A stretch of DNA of 64,000 nt from Erysipelothrix amsterdamensis (GTDB lineage: Bacteria > Bacillota_I > Bacilli_A > Erysipelotrichales > Erysipelotrichaceae): NCBI RefSeq assembly GCF_940143175.1, contig NZ_OW659496.1, forward strand, positions 124,001 to 188,000. Direction: 5' to 3'. Shown here in pieces: positions 33,811 to 41,659 of the stretch; positions within the stretch are counted from its first letter, which is position 1; each line of letters starts with the position of its first letter. The position numbers and the translations under genes were made by a program. The notes under the pieces were generated by a model. The model was not told where the DNA came from, ran no database searches, and saw only the letters and a program-made list of their open reading frames with translations.

Positions 33811-34555
33811 AAGTAAGTCCTTTTTGTGTCCACCATGTTAGGAGGCCTTGTAGTAATAAATCAGGTTGGAAATTCCACGAGCCATTACATAACGGTAAAA
33901 TTGCTTTGGAATTACCACCCGTGACAACAAACGTTGTATTCGGATAGTCTTGAGATATGAGTTCACGATAGTTTTTTAAAACGGATGCGGTGCCAAACAG
34001 AGCACCAGATAATATATTTTGCTCTGTATCTAATCCTAAATAATGCGGTGTATCATTAAGATTAATGGTAGGTAGAAGTCCTGTTTTTTCTCCAAGGACA
34101 CTTAAGCCAAGACGAACACCAGGCATAATGGCACCCCCTTTAAATTGATTGTCTGAGAGCACATTGACCGTTGTGGCAGTCCCTAAATCAAAAACTGCAA
34201 TATTTCCTCCGTAAAGTTCTTTTGCGGCGTACAGAGCGATAATACGGTCCATTCCCAGCTTGCCGTAAGGGTAAAGAGAAAAGTCTATCTCAAAATCATC
34301 ACCGTGATCTAATACTTTCGCATTTAACTTGAAATAAGAATCCATCGAACATTTAATTAATTGTGTCTTATCAGGCCTAACGGATGCGATAACACAAGCA
34401 TCAATGTGTTCGTGTCGATTTTGAACTTCAAAATACTTTAAAAAATCATTTTGTGTTTGGTACGCATGAGTTGGGATTGTAAACTGATCAATCAATTCGT
34501 TATCCCCAAATCCAAATGCAGTATTGGTATTACCGATATTAATTACACAAATCAT
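33800..34555 (-). CDS. coaX: Type III pantothenate kinase CoaX
   Basis: A 251-residue ASKHA-fold kinase for the first step of CoA synthesis. Family blocks: INIGNTNTAFG at the N-terminus, LGMDRIIALYAA, VFDLGTATTVNVL with the catalytic-type Asp, and GGAIMPGVRLGLSVLGEKTGLLP. The N-terminal phosphate loop normally reads DxGNT; here the Asp is Asn6 (codon AAT). That may lower activity or mark a lineage variant. The start overlaps the stop of coaC (ATGA). Length is normal. Confidence 0.92.
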   Translation of the reverse strand: MICVINIGNTNTAFGFGDNELIDQFTIPTHAYQTQNDFLKYFEVQNRHEHIDACVIASVRPDKTQLIKCSMDSYFKLNAKVLDHGDDFEIDFSLYPYGKLGMDRIIALYAAKELYGGNIAVFDLGTATTVNVLSDNQFKGGAIMPGVRLGLSVLGEKTGLLPTINLNDTPHYLGLDTEQNILSGALFGTASVLKNYRELISQDYPNTTFVVTGGNSKAILPLCNGSWNFQPDLLLQGLLTWWTQKGLTYEN

Positions 34556-35100
34556 GCTGTAACTCCTTCTAAAGCCGAATCAACATACGCGAGTATTGTT
34601 TCAATTTCTGCGAGTGCGCCTTTACCATAATCTCCACATGCTAATAAGGAACTTCGTGGCTCAACCTCAATCCACCCTCGTTTCCGTAGGATGTCTAAAT
34701 TATCGGTTGTTGCTTCATTTTCATACATATAAGTATTCATTGCGGGAGCAATAAGTCTAGGAATACCATGGACCGCCAATGTAGTTGTCGACAACATATC
34801 ATCCGCAATGCCATGTGCAATTTTTGCGATGATGTTTGCAGTTGCAGGTGCTATCAGAAGCAAGTCTGCAGACTTAACTAAATCAATGTGCATGATTTTA
34901 TTTGGATCATCTTCATTTAAGACATTATAATGAACAGGATTTTTAGTCAGTGATTGCAATGTAAGTGGGGTAATAAATGCTTGTGCAGAATGGGTCATAA
35001 TCACATGAACCGTATAACCTCTTTTTGTGAGTTCATTGGCTAAATCAGCAGATTTATAAGCTGAAATACTACCACTGACACCTAATAGAATTGTTTTCAT
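34552..35100 (-). CDS. coaC: Phosphopantothenoylcysteine decarboxylase CoaC
   Basis: A 182-residue flavoprotein that decarboxylates 4'-phosphopantothenoylcysteine. N-terminal LLGVSGSISAYKSADLANELTKRG is the flavin-binding start. HIDLVKSADLLLIAPATANIIAKIAHGIADDML contains the active-site His block, and APAMNTYMYENEAT is the PxMNxxMW-type substrate motif. It is separate from CoaB, as in streptococci and enterococci, and is linked by 4-bp overlaps on both sides. Confidence 0.95.
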   Translation of the reverse strand: MKTILLGVSGSISAYKSADLANELTKRGYTVHVIMTHSAQAFITPLTLQSLTKNPVHYNVLNEDDPNKIMHIDLVKSADLLLIAPATANIIAKIAHGIADDMLSTTTLAVHGIPRLIAPAMNTYMYENEATTDNLDILRKRGWIEVEPRSSLLACGDYGKGALAEIETILAYVDSALEGVTA

Positions 35101-35855
35101 ATCGACTCCTGACTCTTTTTATAGAGTATTTGTACAAGTGAAGAAGCAATCTCTTCCTTGGTATGCGCTTGGTGAATCAAACCTGTTTGATCAATAAAGT
35201 AAGCGATGTGTTCATTGTGGTGAATATCTTCTAAACGATTCGCCACGACAAGGTCGCTGCCTGCTTGGCTAATTTGAGAAAAGGCTGCGTTCTTTAGTGA
35301 TTCTAAATTTGTATTGGATAATAATTTAAATCCGACTAGAAAGACATTTGGTTGTTTTGCTTTAAGTTGATTGATGACCTTAGGGGTTTGTTTCAAGGTT
35401 AAAACGAGATTTCTATTCGAAGAAGAAATCTTCGAACGTGTTGGTTCTTTTGAATCCAGTAACGCTTGTTTAATTTCCCCTTTAGACGGTTTAGATGTTT
35501 TCGCTAATAGCGTCTGAATGCTTGCGGTCATGGCTTCAAGTGAAGAGATTGTGTCAACCTCATAATCACTGATTGCCATTGCGTGAATCATGACATCAAA
35601 GGAAACAGAATCAAAAAGTAGTGTAAGAACTTTCGAAACGGAATCCACCGTATCGACCTCATACTGTCTACAGGCTAAACTCGGAAGAGCACTGCCTTTG
35701 GCGTAAACATAATAAACATTCGCACCGGCTTCAATAAAAGCATCTGCAATTTTACTCCCTAGACGACCTGTAGAAGTATTGGTGATGCGTCGTACTGTAT
35801 CTATGGGTTCAGAAGTTCCTCCCGACGTGATACAAACGTTATAATTTGTTTTCAT
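35097..35855 (-). CDS. coaB: Phosphopantothenate-cysteine ligase CoaB
   Basis: A 252-residue ligase joining cysteine to 4'-phosphopantothenate. The N-terminal CITSGGTSEPIDTVRRITNTSTGRLGSKIADAF is the CoaB nucleotide motif; later blocks include FDVMIHAMAISDYEV and VFLVGFKLLSNTN. I chose ATG 35855 since AAAGGA precedes it, three codons inside the longest frame. It begins within the end of the TetR gene (17-bp overlap), so regulator and enzyme are one transcript. Confidence 0.93.
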   Translation of the reverse strand: MKTNYNVCITSGGTSEPIDTVRRITNTSTGRLGSKIADAFIEAGANVYYVYAKGSALPSLACRQYEVDTVDSVSKVLTLLFDSVSFDVMIHAMAISDYEVDTISSLEAMTASIQTLLAKTSKPSKGEIKQALLDSKEPTRSKISSSNRNLVLTLKQTPKVINQLKAKQPNVFLVGFKLLSNTNLESLKNAAFSQISQAGSDLVVANRLEDIHHNEHIAYFIDQTGLIHQAHTKEEIASSLVQILYKKSQESI

Positions 35856-36459
35856 AAGAGACATCCTTTGCTAGAATCATTGCGCGCAGTTGTTTAAACT
35901 GCTCATCTACATTGGCTTCAGTAAGTCCCCCTAAAAGTGAATAGACACTTAAACCCTCGATCATAAACATCATATGATCACGGAGTGCATCAATATTAGG
36001 GTTCACGACATAGTTCTGTTTAACACCTAGAGATAACATCTCTTCAAGTGTATTTCGAATATTATCAACCTGAGCTTCTCTAAAAGCAAAATCCGCTTCC
36101 GATTTATGAGTGAAATGATATTCGTACATTGCTCGCAACAAACTCTCGCTCATATTAAGCAGTCGCTTCTTTTGTGTTAAGAAATAAGCATCCAACAATT
36201 CCAAAAAATCAACATTCTGATGGACTGAATCACGTATGCCTTCAAATTTACGACGCTCTCGTGACAAGACGACGTCTTTAAAAATTTCTTCTATGGAGCT
36301 GAAATATAGGTATATTCCCCCACGACTAATCTCACATTCCTCGATAATATCTTTCATCGTAACACCGGCATACCCCTTACGACAGAAGACAAGACGTGCT
36401 TTTTCGAGAATAAGTTCATATTTAGCTTTACGCATGGCTTCATTTGAAACACGAGTCAT
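35839..36459 (-). CDS. TetR/AcrR family repressor heading the CoA operon
   Basis: A 206-residue regulator. The N-terminal helix-turn-helix is canonical: ILEKARLVFCRKGYAGVTMKDIIEECEISRGGIYLYFSSIEEIFKDV (about residues 17-63). The C-terminal ligand domain is of unknown specificity. Two inverted repeats just upstream are obvious operator candidates. The gene overlaps coaB, so it probably represses its own operon. A CoA thioester, pantothenate or a lipid precursor could be the ligand; that is inference. Confidence 0.9.
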   Translation of the reverse strand: MTRVSNEAMRKAKYELILEKARLVFCRKGYAGVTMKDIIEECEISRGGIYLYFSSIEEIFKDVVLSRERRKFEGIRDSVHQNVDFLELLDAYFLTQKKRLLNMSESLLRAMYEYHFTHKSEADFAFREAQVDNIRNTLEEMLSLGVKQNYVVNPNIDALRDHMMFMIEGLSVYSLLGGLTEANVDEQFKQLRAMILAKDVSYENKL

Positions 36460-36470
36460 TGAAACACCTC

Positions 36471-36529
36471 ACTTAATGACACTTGTGTCATTTTTCTAAA
36501 TTTATTTTATGACACAGATGTCATTAAGT
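36471..36529 (-). promoter_or_regulatory. Twin palindromic operator for the TetR-coa operon
   Basis: AATGACAC-TT-GTGTCATT (36475-36492) is a perfect 8-bp inverted repeat. ATGACA-CAGA-TGTCAT (36509-36524) repeats the same half-site. The centres are about 33 bp apart, near three helical turns. The outer arms ACTTAATGACA and TGTCATTAAGT also mirror each other across the pair. Confidence 0.85.
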
Positions 36530-36540
36530 CAAGTGTAAAT

Positions 36541-36562
36541 AAAAAAGCCATTAAAATGGCTT
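36541..36562 (-). terminator. Terminator of the minus-strand GNAT gene
   Basis: AAGCCATT/AATGGCTT overlaps the stop codon, and on the minus strand a T-rich tail follows. It lies just ahead of the TetR operators and insulates the coa operon. Confidence 0.85.
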
Positions 36563-37039
36563 GGTATCACAACACATTGTAATGACGTGATCGGCTTCAT
36601 CAATAATCTTGAAACCAAGGTTTTGAAACAACTTTAATGAAAAGGTGTTGTGGTTTCTTACTTGCGCATAAATTTGTGGGATTCCTAATACCGTAGCGCG
36701 AAACAACAAACCTTCCACCGCGGCAGTTCCAATATGTTGGTTTTGATATCTCGGATCAACAATAATTTTAATTTGATTTCGTATCAGTGCCACACTACCA
36801 CATTGGTGAAACGTATCACCGTTAAGAATTTCTATATAGTAGAGTTCACCATTCTCAGCAAGATTCGCATAATACGACTCGACCTCTTGATCAGAAAAGA
36901 TCATCCGATCTCCGCGAAGAGCAAACATCAAATCCTCATTTTCCATCCATGATCGCGCTTCATCCGATAAGACATCAAATTTCACAAGATGTAAGGTTTC
37001 TGATAAGTGTATAAAAGCAGGTTGATTTTTTGTATTCAT
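36551..37039 (-). CDS. GNAT family N-acetyltransferase
   Basis: A 162-residue acetyltransferase. The acetyl-CoA motif is QNQHIGTAAVEGLLFRAT, preceded by IKIIVDPRY, followed by AQVRNHNTFSLKLFQNLGFKIID, the typical C-terminal block of RimI/RimJ-like enzymes. The substrate is unknown. ATG 37039 is used because AAAGGAGGGG lies just upstream; the frame extends ten codons further without support. Confidence 0.85.
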   Translation of the reverse strand: MNTKNQPAFIHLSETLHLVKFDVLSDEARSWMENEDLMFALRGDRMIFSDQEVESYYANLAENGELYYIEILNGDTFHQCGSVALIRNQIKIIVDPRYQNQHIGTAAVEGLLFRATVLGIPQIYAQVRNHNTFSLKLFQNLGFKIIDEADHVITMCCDTKPF

Positions 37040-37176
37040 ATTTACCCCTCCTTTAAAACAGTCTAACATGTGCTAGGCAGGCACTTAGTGAATGTTTATG
37101 GAAAATTCAAATGCGCGTGTGTCTTTACATAAAGGAGCAGGTATTGTATATTTGTTGTACTTTAAAGGAGGATACG

Positions 37177-37740
37177 ATGAATACAATTATAGGACTTGGT
37201 ATTGTACTTGAAGCCTCAGATAAAACAATTGGACAAATTGAAAATATCCTGGATCTCGTGGACAGTTATAAAACGAAAATGGAAATAACACACCCCAAAG
37301 ACGGTGATTATCATGATTGGATTACTGAAACTGTGGATGGAAATATCTATACAACAATCGAAAAACTTGCTTACCGAACATCTTACGCTGATATCGAATT
37401 TAAGATTGGAAACAAGGATGTGGAAACACGCATGAGTATCACCAATGAAACGGATGCATTGGTCGTAAAATTTGATATTGTGGAAGAACATCTGCTACCT
37501 GAAAAGAGTGTAGAACATTTAGAATCAGCAACTCAATTAATGACTAAAGTTTTTGAGATTATTGATCGTAATGTGGAGTACGAGTACTTATTCTGTGACA
37601 ATGAAGCAGAATATCTCTATTCAAAAGAACGCTTACTCGAAGTAGGTCATCAACCCTATGCACTTTTCAAAATGAATGACCGCAATACAGTCTATGCACA
37701 ATGGTACCTTGATGGTTTTACCTTAAGAGGCGCTCATTAA
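37177..37740 (+). CDS. Uncharacterised protein, 187 residues
   Basis: An acidic soluble protein without signal peptide or membrane segment. ATG 37177 has AAAGGAGG seven bases upstream; the longer frame from 37111 has no ribosome site. It contains LEASDKTIGQIENILDLVDSY at the N-terminus and a C-terminal DNEAEYLYSKERLLEVG. I do not recognise a family. It stands alone with a weak terminator after it. Confidence 0.75.
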   Translation: MNTIIGLGIVLEASDKTIGQIENILDLVDSYKTKMEITHPKDGDYHDWITETVDGNIYTTIEKLAYRTSYADIEFKIGNKDVETRMSITNETDALVVKFDIVEEHLLPEKSVEHLESATQLMTKVFEIIDRNVEYEYLFCDNEAEYLYSKERLLEVGHQPYALFKMNDRNTVYAQWYLDGFTLRGAH

Positions 37741-37751
37741 AAATTAAAAAC

Positions 37752-37776
37752 AGGTCTATTGACTTGTTTTTTTTAT
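37752..37776 (+). terminator. Weak terminator
   Basis: AACAGGTC and GACTTGTT can pair with a G-T pair, followed by eight T. The rest of the 285-bp space up to 38026 shows no gene. Confidence 0.65.
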
Positions 37777-38025
37777 GTTCATCTGATTAAAGTGAGCATA
37801 ATCTGTTTAAGATATTATTTTAAATCAAAAAAGACCACACCAACCCAAACATTCATAAAACGAGGATGTACCATAAACTAGTGCTCAAAACTCTTATAAA
37901 TACGCGTATGGTTTCATAACAGTTTATTGAACCCTTGAATCCTGACTCTATCAAGGTGGACAAGAAAAGGGCAGTATTTAAGGTGTAAAAGAAGTATGCT
38001 TAGTACTGTTTAGGAGGAGATGTCC

Positions 38026-38592
38026 ATGAAAGAGACTAAAAAAATTAAAAGAAGAATTTTTCTAAGTGTTTTTGTATTAATCGTTGCATGCGCATGTCTA
38101 TATTATTTAGTTACATTTGAAGCGGGTGCGAGTTCTCAAGAATTTCCATTTGAGAGTGGAAAGTATAGTGTAGGAACAGATTTAGACCCAGGAGAATACA
38201 TGCTTCTTACAGATCAAGAAGGTTATTTTGAAATAAAAAATCAAAATTCGACACAAATTAAAAGTAATGACAATTTTAGAGGGAACTCAATTATCACTTT
38301 AAATGAGAATGAAATGATTGAGGTATCAAGAGCACTTATTTATCCTTACGAAGCATCGCCAGAACTTAAGCCTCAAGCAGATGGCATGTATAAGATTGGG
38401 GAGCACTTAGAAGCGGGAACGTATAAATTGAAAACAGAGTTAAGTGGTTATTATGAAATCACAACATCATCCAACCACAATGTCGATGATATTCTCGAGA
38501 ATAATAACTTTACGGATACAATTACGATTTATGTGAAGGATGGAGAGTATTTGAAGCTTAATTCAGCGTCGATTCTTGAACGACCATTTTAA
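38026..38592 (+). CDS. Membrane-anchored protein with two tandem extracellular repeats
   Basis: A 188-residue protein with a basic N-terminus and one membrane helix (residues 11-32) that serves as anchor or signal sequence. Outside lie two copies of a ~65-residue module. The first contains SGKYSVGTDLDPGEYMLLTD and GYFEI; the second contains DGMYKIGEHLEAGTYKLKTE and GYYEI. Each ends with a strand rich in Ile and Glu. Similar modules occur in surface proteins of lactobacilli and relatives, without known function. The ATG at 38026 has AGGAGG eight bases upstream; an ATG six bases earlier is too close to that site. Confidence 0.8.
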   Translation: MKETKKIKRRIFLSVFVLIVACACLYYLVTFEAGASSQEFPFESGKYSVGTDLDPGEYMLLTDQEGYFEIKNQNSTQIKSNDNFRGNSIITLNENEMIEVSRALIYPYEASPELKPQADGMYKIGEHLEAGTYKLKTELSGYYEITTSSNHNVDDILENNNFTDTITIYVKDGEYLKLNSASILERPF

Positions 38593-38610
38593 TAAAGGGA
38601 TATAAAAATA

Positions 38611-38656
38611 AAAAGCACGAATTGGTCAATGAATAACCAATACGTGCTTTCTTTTT
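38611..38656. terminator. Long bidirectional hairpin terminator
   Basis: AAAGCACG-ATTGGT pairs with ACCAAT-ACGTGCTTT (38612-38650, minor bulge) with A and T flanks. It terminates the plus-strand gene and, on the minus strand, the tRNA transcript. Confidence 0.85.
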
Positions 38657-38664
38657 AATATTAA

Positions 38665-38738
38665 TGGTGCCGCCACCGAGAATCGAACTCGGAACTGAGC
38701 ATTACCATTGCTCTATTTTACCATTGAACTATGGCGGC
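38665..38738 (-). tRNA. tRNA-Thr (anticodon GGU)
   Basis: On the minus strand the cloverleaf reads: acceptor GCCGCCA with TGGCGGC, D arm GTTCAATGGTAAAAT, anticodon stem GAGCA/TGCTC with loop ATGGTAA (anticodon GGT), T arm CCGAG-TTCGATT-CTCGG, discriminator A and encoded CCA (38665-38667). G1-C72 and C2-G71 agree with threonine identity. The D stem is weak (three pairs). Confidence 0.88.
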
Positions 38739-38891
38739 ATTGCATTACTATAATACTCAATGTTATTCAAAAAATCAAATACTATTTCAAATAAACAGCA
38801 AGTAAAAATAATTTAGTTAAGAATAACCATTATTTAGTAATGCTTTACTAATTTTTAGAAGTAACTTTTACTGATGAAAGCGGTATAACTG

Positions 38892-38900
38892 TGGTACAAT
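38892..38900 (+). promoter_or_regulatory. Extended -10 promoter
   Basis: TGGTACAAT fits TGn plus TACAAT, 22 bp before the nucleotidyltransferase start. Confidence 0.6.
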
Positions 38901-38921
38901 GTTAAAAAATAGGAGGCAAGT

Positions 38922-39827
38922 ATGAAGGATTTAACTTTAGTAATATTAGCTGCCGGAATGGGAAGCCGTTACGGTGGATTAAAACAAATTGACAAATTCG
39001 GAAAAAATGGCGAGGCAATCATCGACTTTTCAATCTATGATGCAATTCAAGCAGGATTTAATAAACTTGTATTAATTATTCGTGAGGAACATGAAGCAAT
39101 TTTTGAAGCAGAACTTGTTGGTAAGATTAGACCATTTATTAATGTGGAATATGCTTTCCAAAGTACAAGTGATGTTCCAGCGTGGTTTGAAGGGGTTGAA
39201 GGCCGTGAAAAACCTTGGGGAACAACACATGCGCTGCTTGCTGCACGTAACCATGTATCGGGACCTTTTATGATTATCAATGCAGATGACTATTACGGAA
39301 AAGCTGCTTTTGTAGAAATGGCACGTTTCTTAAATGAAGATGTTACAGATCAACAGGCTGCAATGATGGGATACATTGTGGACAATACAATCACAGACAA
39401 CGGTACAGTAACACGTGGTGTATGTAAGAATGTTGATGGTTTCTTAACAGATATTGTGGAAACAGATGGTATTAAGCGTACAGATAAAGGTGTTGTCGGA
39501 GGACCTGATGAAACTTTGATTGCTGATGGAACACAAGTTTCAATGAACTTCTGGGGCTTTACACCTGCAATCTTTGATTTAATGGAATCAAAATTCGAAA
39601 CATTCTTAAAAGAAGATGTTGCGAAGAACCCTATGAAATCAGAAGCACTTCTACCGAATGATGTGGGATCTTTAATCAATGACGGTAAATTATCCGTTAA
39701 AATCTTAGATACTCCAGATCGCTGGTTTGGTGTTACATATCAAGAAGATAAACCAATGGTTCTTGCACAGTTTGCGAAGTTCCAAGAAGATGGTACATAC
39801 CCAGAAAAACTTTGGGATAAAGCGTAA
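38922..39827 (+). CDS. Sugar/alcohol-phosphate nucleotidyltransferase family protein
   Basis: A 301-residue enzyme with the NTP-binding start VILAAGMGSRYGGLKQIDKFG and metal-binding NADDYYG (near 122). It belongs to the GT-A nucleotidyltransferase group that also includes GalU, LicC and RfbA-like proteins. The activated substrate cannot be fixed from sequence. AGGAGG precedes the ATG, and the gene is monocistronic with a strong terminator. Because this organism decorates its surface with phosphorylcholine, a LicC-like or capsule role is conceivable but not shown. Confidence 0.82.
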   Translation: MKDLTLVILAAGMGSRYGGLKQIDKFGKNGEAIIDFSIYDAIQAGFNKLVLIIREEHEAIFEAELVGKIRPFINVEYAFQSTSDVPAWFEGVEGREKPWGTTHALLAARNHVSGPFMIINADDYYGKAAFVEMARFLNEDVTDQQAAMMGYIVDNTITDNGTVTRGVCKNVDGFLTDIVETDGIKRTDKGVVGGPDETLIADGTQVSMNFWGFTPAIFDLMESKFETFLKEDVAKNPMKSEALLPNDVGSLINDGKLSVKILDTPDRWFGVTYQEDKPMVLAQFAKFQEDGTYPEKLWDKA

Positions 39828-39885
39828 AATTAAGCTTTAGTTTAAAATTTATCATCTTGTGTGAATTGCGAAATAAAAAAAGAGT

Positions 39886-39933
39886 GAAGCATTATCGTCT
39901 GAAGATTATTCAGATGGTAATGCTTTTTTTTAT
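39886..39933 (+). terminator. Strong terminator
   Basis: AAGCATTA and CGTCTGAA pair with TTCAGATG and TAATGCTT (39887-39924), followed by eight T. Confidence 0.9.
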
Positions 39934-40149
39934 TCTAATGGTGTTGGTGTTTAAAGCCATGAGGTAGGCGTATTACTTTAGAGCGTATAATCTGGTCCGA
40001 ATACTATGTCTACAACCACAAATAGAAAACCTCCTGTTCGATAAGTATTGATAAATACTCCGTTTCAAGAGGTTGTTTCATATAGTTTAAAAAATCTAAC
40101 GTTCATTGTAAATAACATCCATAAAGAAAAGATTCAATAAAATCAAAAT
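39934..40149. other. Spacer with a nested hairpin, no gene seen
   Basis: AACCTC (about 40029) is inverted at about 40066, enclosing AGTATT/AATACT. Read on the minus strand the structure ends in TTTTC and may terminate the wall-protein gene. Nothing else is evident. Confidence 0.5.
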
Positions 40150-41379
40150 CTATTTAGTATTCTTGTTTCGTTTTATTCTCTTCGTATTGTATAAGAGAAC
40201 ACCGGCACTTAAAAGGAGTAGTCCCAAAAATTTTTGTTTATTTGTGACTCCTGCATTTGGTAATGTGTCAACAGGTGTTTTTTTCACATCCGATTCAGTG
40301 TTTGTTTTTGAAACTATTTCGACACTATTTACAATTGTTTCAACTGGATTAAGTGTAGGTTTTACAAGCTTTTCAATATGAGGTGGTTTCGTAACTCCAC
40401 TTTCGGGAGTCGGACGAATGTTGATTACCTCAGGTGTGATTGCGATATCATCATTAACAGGTGTGTTTGAAACTGTAATCTCTTTAATGTTTTTCGAATA
40501 GACATATGTGATTTCCTGTTGGATGTCACTAAAGACGCCATCCGGTTCTCCATGTATGTGTTTGAAGGTGTACTCGGGGATCTCTTCTTTTTCGGTTGTA
40601 AAGGATTCTCCAATGTTACCAGAGAGTGTTTTCTGCGGATGAAGATGGTTGTTGTCTTCGTCAATATAGTTTACATAAATATCTGCGCCTTTCGAAGGTT
40701 CGATTTCTTTTTCGTAGGTTGCTCTAAATACAGTGGACATGTAAAAATCACTAAATGTCCAACTTCCACTCCGTGTTAACCCCATAAAGCTAGCCATATG
40801 GAAATGTGTATCTGAGTTACTTAATAAATCCCCTAATGTGATTTCTAGAACAGTGTCACCTACATTTACTTTATAATGAATATTTGTTAATGCTTGTGCC
40901 TCTTCCTCTGTCTTAACAATTATTTGTTTGTAATTATCATTGTTAGGAGGGAAATTAATGGCTTCGATTGCTCCCTTATTGTTTTGGGGATAGTCACGAG
41001 GCACGATATAATACTCGTTATTATTTTTTTTATCAAGCCATCTTACACCGTTATCATATTCATATTCTCGGGTTTTTTTGTTATCTGAAAAGCTAGTGAT
41101 ATAAACTTTAAAGTCCATCAAGTCATAATCTGCTGTTGTGAAAAGTAGTTGATAGTTGAGAAATGAAAGACCTGAATATCCACCAGTGTAATCTAACACA
41201 TCTCCGATTCTATTTTCAGCCCTTCCCATTTTTCCACTTAAAAGGTTATTCCATTCTTCAGTTTCTGTAGAATAAACGGTAATTGTCTCTTTCTCAGGTT
41301 CTTGAGCAGCTATAGTTTTATTTGTGCCCACAAACACTAAAATAAACATCAAACTTATTGATATTATTTTTTTAAACAT
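40150..41379 (-). CDS. LPXTG-type wall-anchored protein with MucBP domain
   Basis: A 409-residue surface protein. It has a signal peptide (MFKKIISISLMFILVFVG) and an N-terminal region of about 220 residues without a known fold. A MucBP-like domain (GADIYVNYIDEDNNHLHPQ to EITYVYSKN, about 233-300) follows, then a Pro/Thr/Val-rich spacer. The C-terminal sortase signal is LPNAG, a hydrophobic helix and a basic tail (KRIKRNKN). The fourth sorting residue is Ala instead of Thr. MucBP domains bind mucins, so an adhesin role is likely. ATG 41379 has AGGAGGAA upstream. Confidence 0.87.
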   Translation of the reverse strand: MFKKIISISLMFILVFVGTNKTIAAQEPEKETITVYSTETEEWNNLLSGKMGRAENRIGDVLDYTGGYSGLSFLNYQLLFTTADYDLMDFKVYITSFSDNKKTREYEYDNGVRWLDKKNNNEYYIVPRDYPQNNKGAIEAINFPPNNDNYKQIIVKTEEEAQALTNIHYKVNVGDTVLEITLGDLLSNSDTHFHMASFMGLTRSGSWTFSDFYMSTVFRATYEKEIEPSKGADIYVNYIDEDNNHLHPQKTLSGNIGESFTTEKEEIPEYTFKHIHGEPDGVFSDIQQEITYVYSKNIKEITVSNTPVNDDIAITPEVINIRPTPESGVTKPPHIEKLVKPTLNPVETIVNSVEIVSKTNTESDVKKTPVDTLPNAGVTNKQKFLGLLLLSAGVLLYNTKRIKRNKNTK

Positions 41380-41659
41380 ATAATTCCTCCTCTTTCTTAG
41401 ACTTAAGGTATAAAAATTGTATCGGCTCAATGTGAACTTAGGATGTTTGCAGGCTATTGTTATAGGTACAACTATTAATTACTCGAATAAATAATATTCT
41501 ATTTCTATGAATGATCTAAGTGATAATGCCTAAATTAGGAAAAAACAACCTTAAATCAGGGAATTAGTTAATGAGGCAATTTCTAATCGTTTATAGTAAT
41601 AGAGAAAAATAATGAAATACCGTATCATGATGATATCTTAATGAAAGTAGGTTAATGTT

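Noticed and set aside
36471-36529. Twin palindromes as a possible mobile-element end or CRISPR remnant
   Set aside because: They sit exactly in the promoter position of a TetR gene with matching half-sites; operator sites are the simpler reading.
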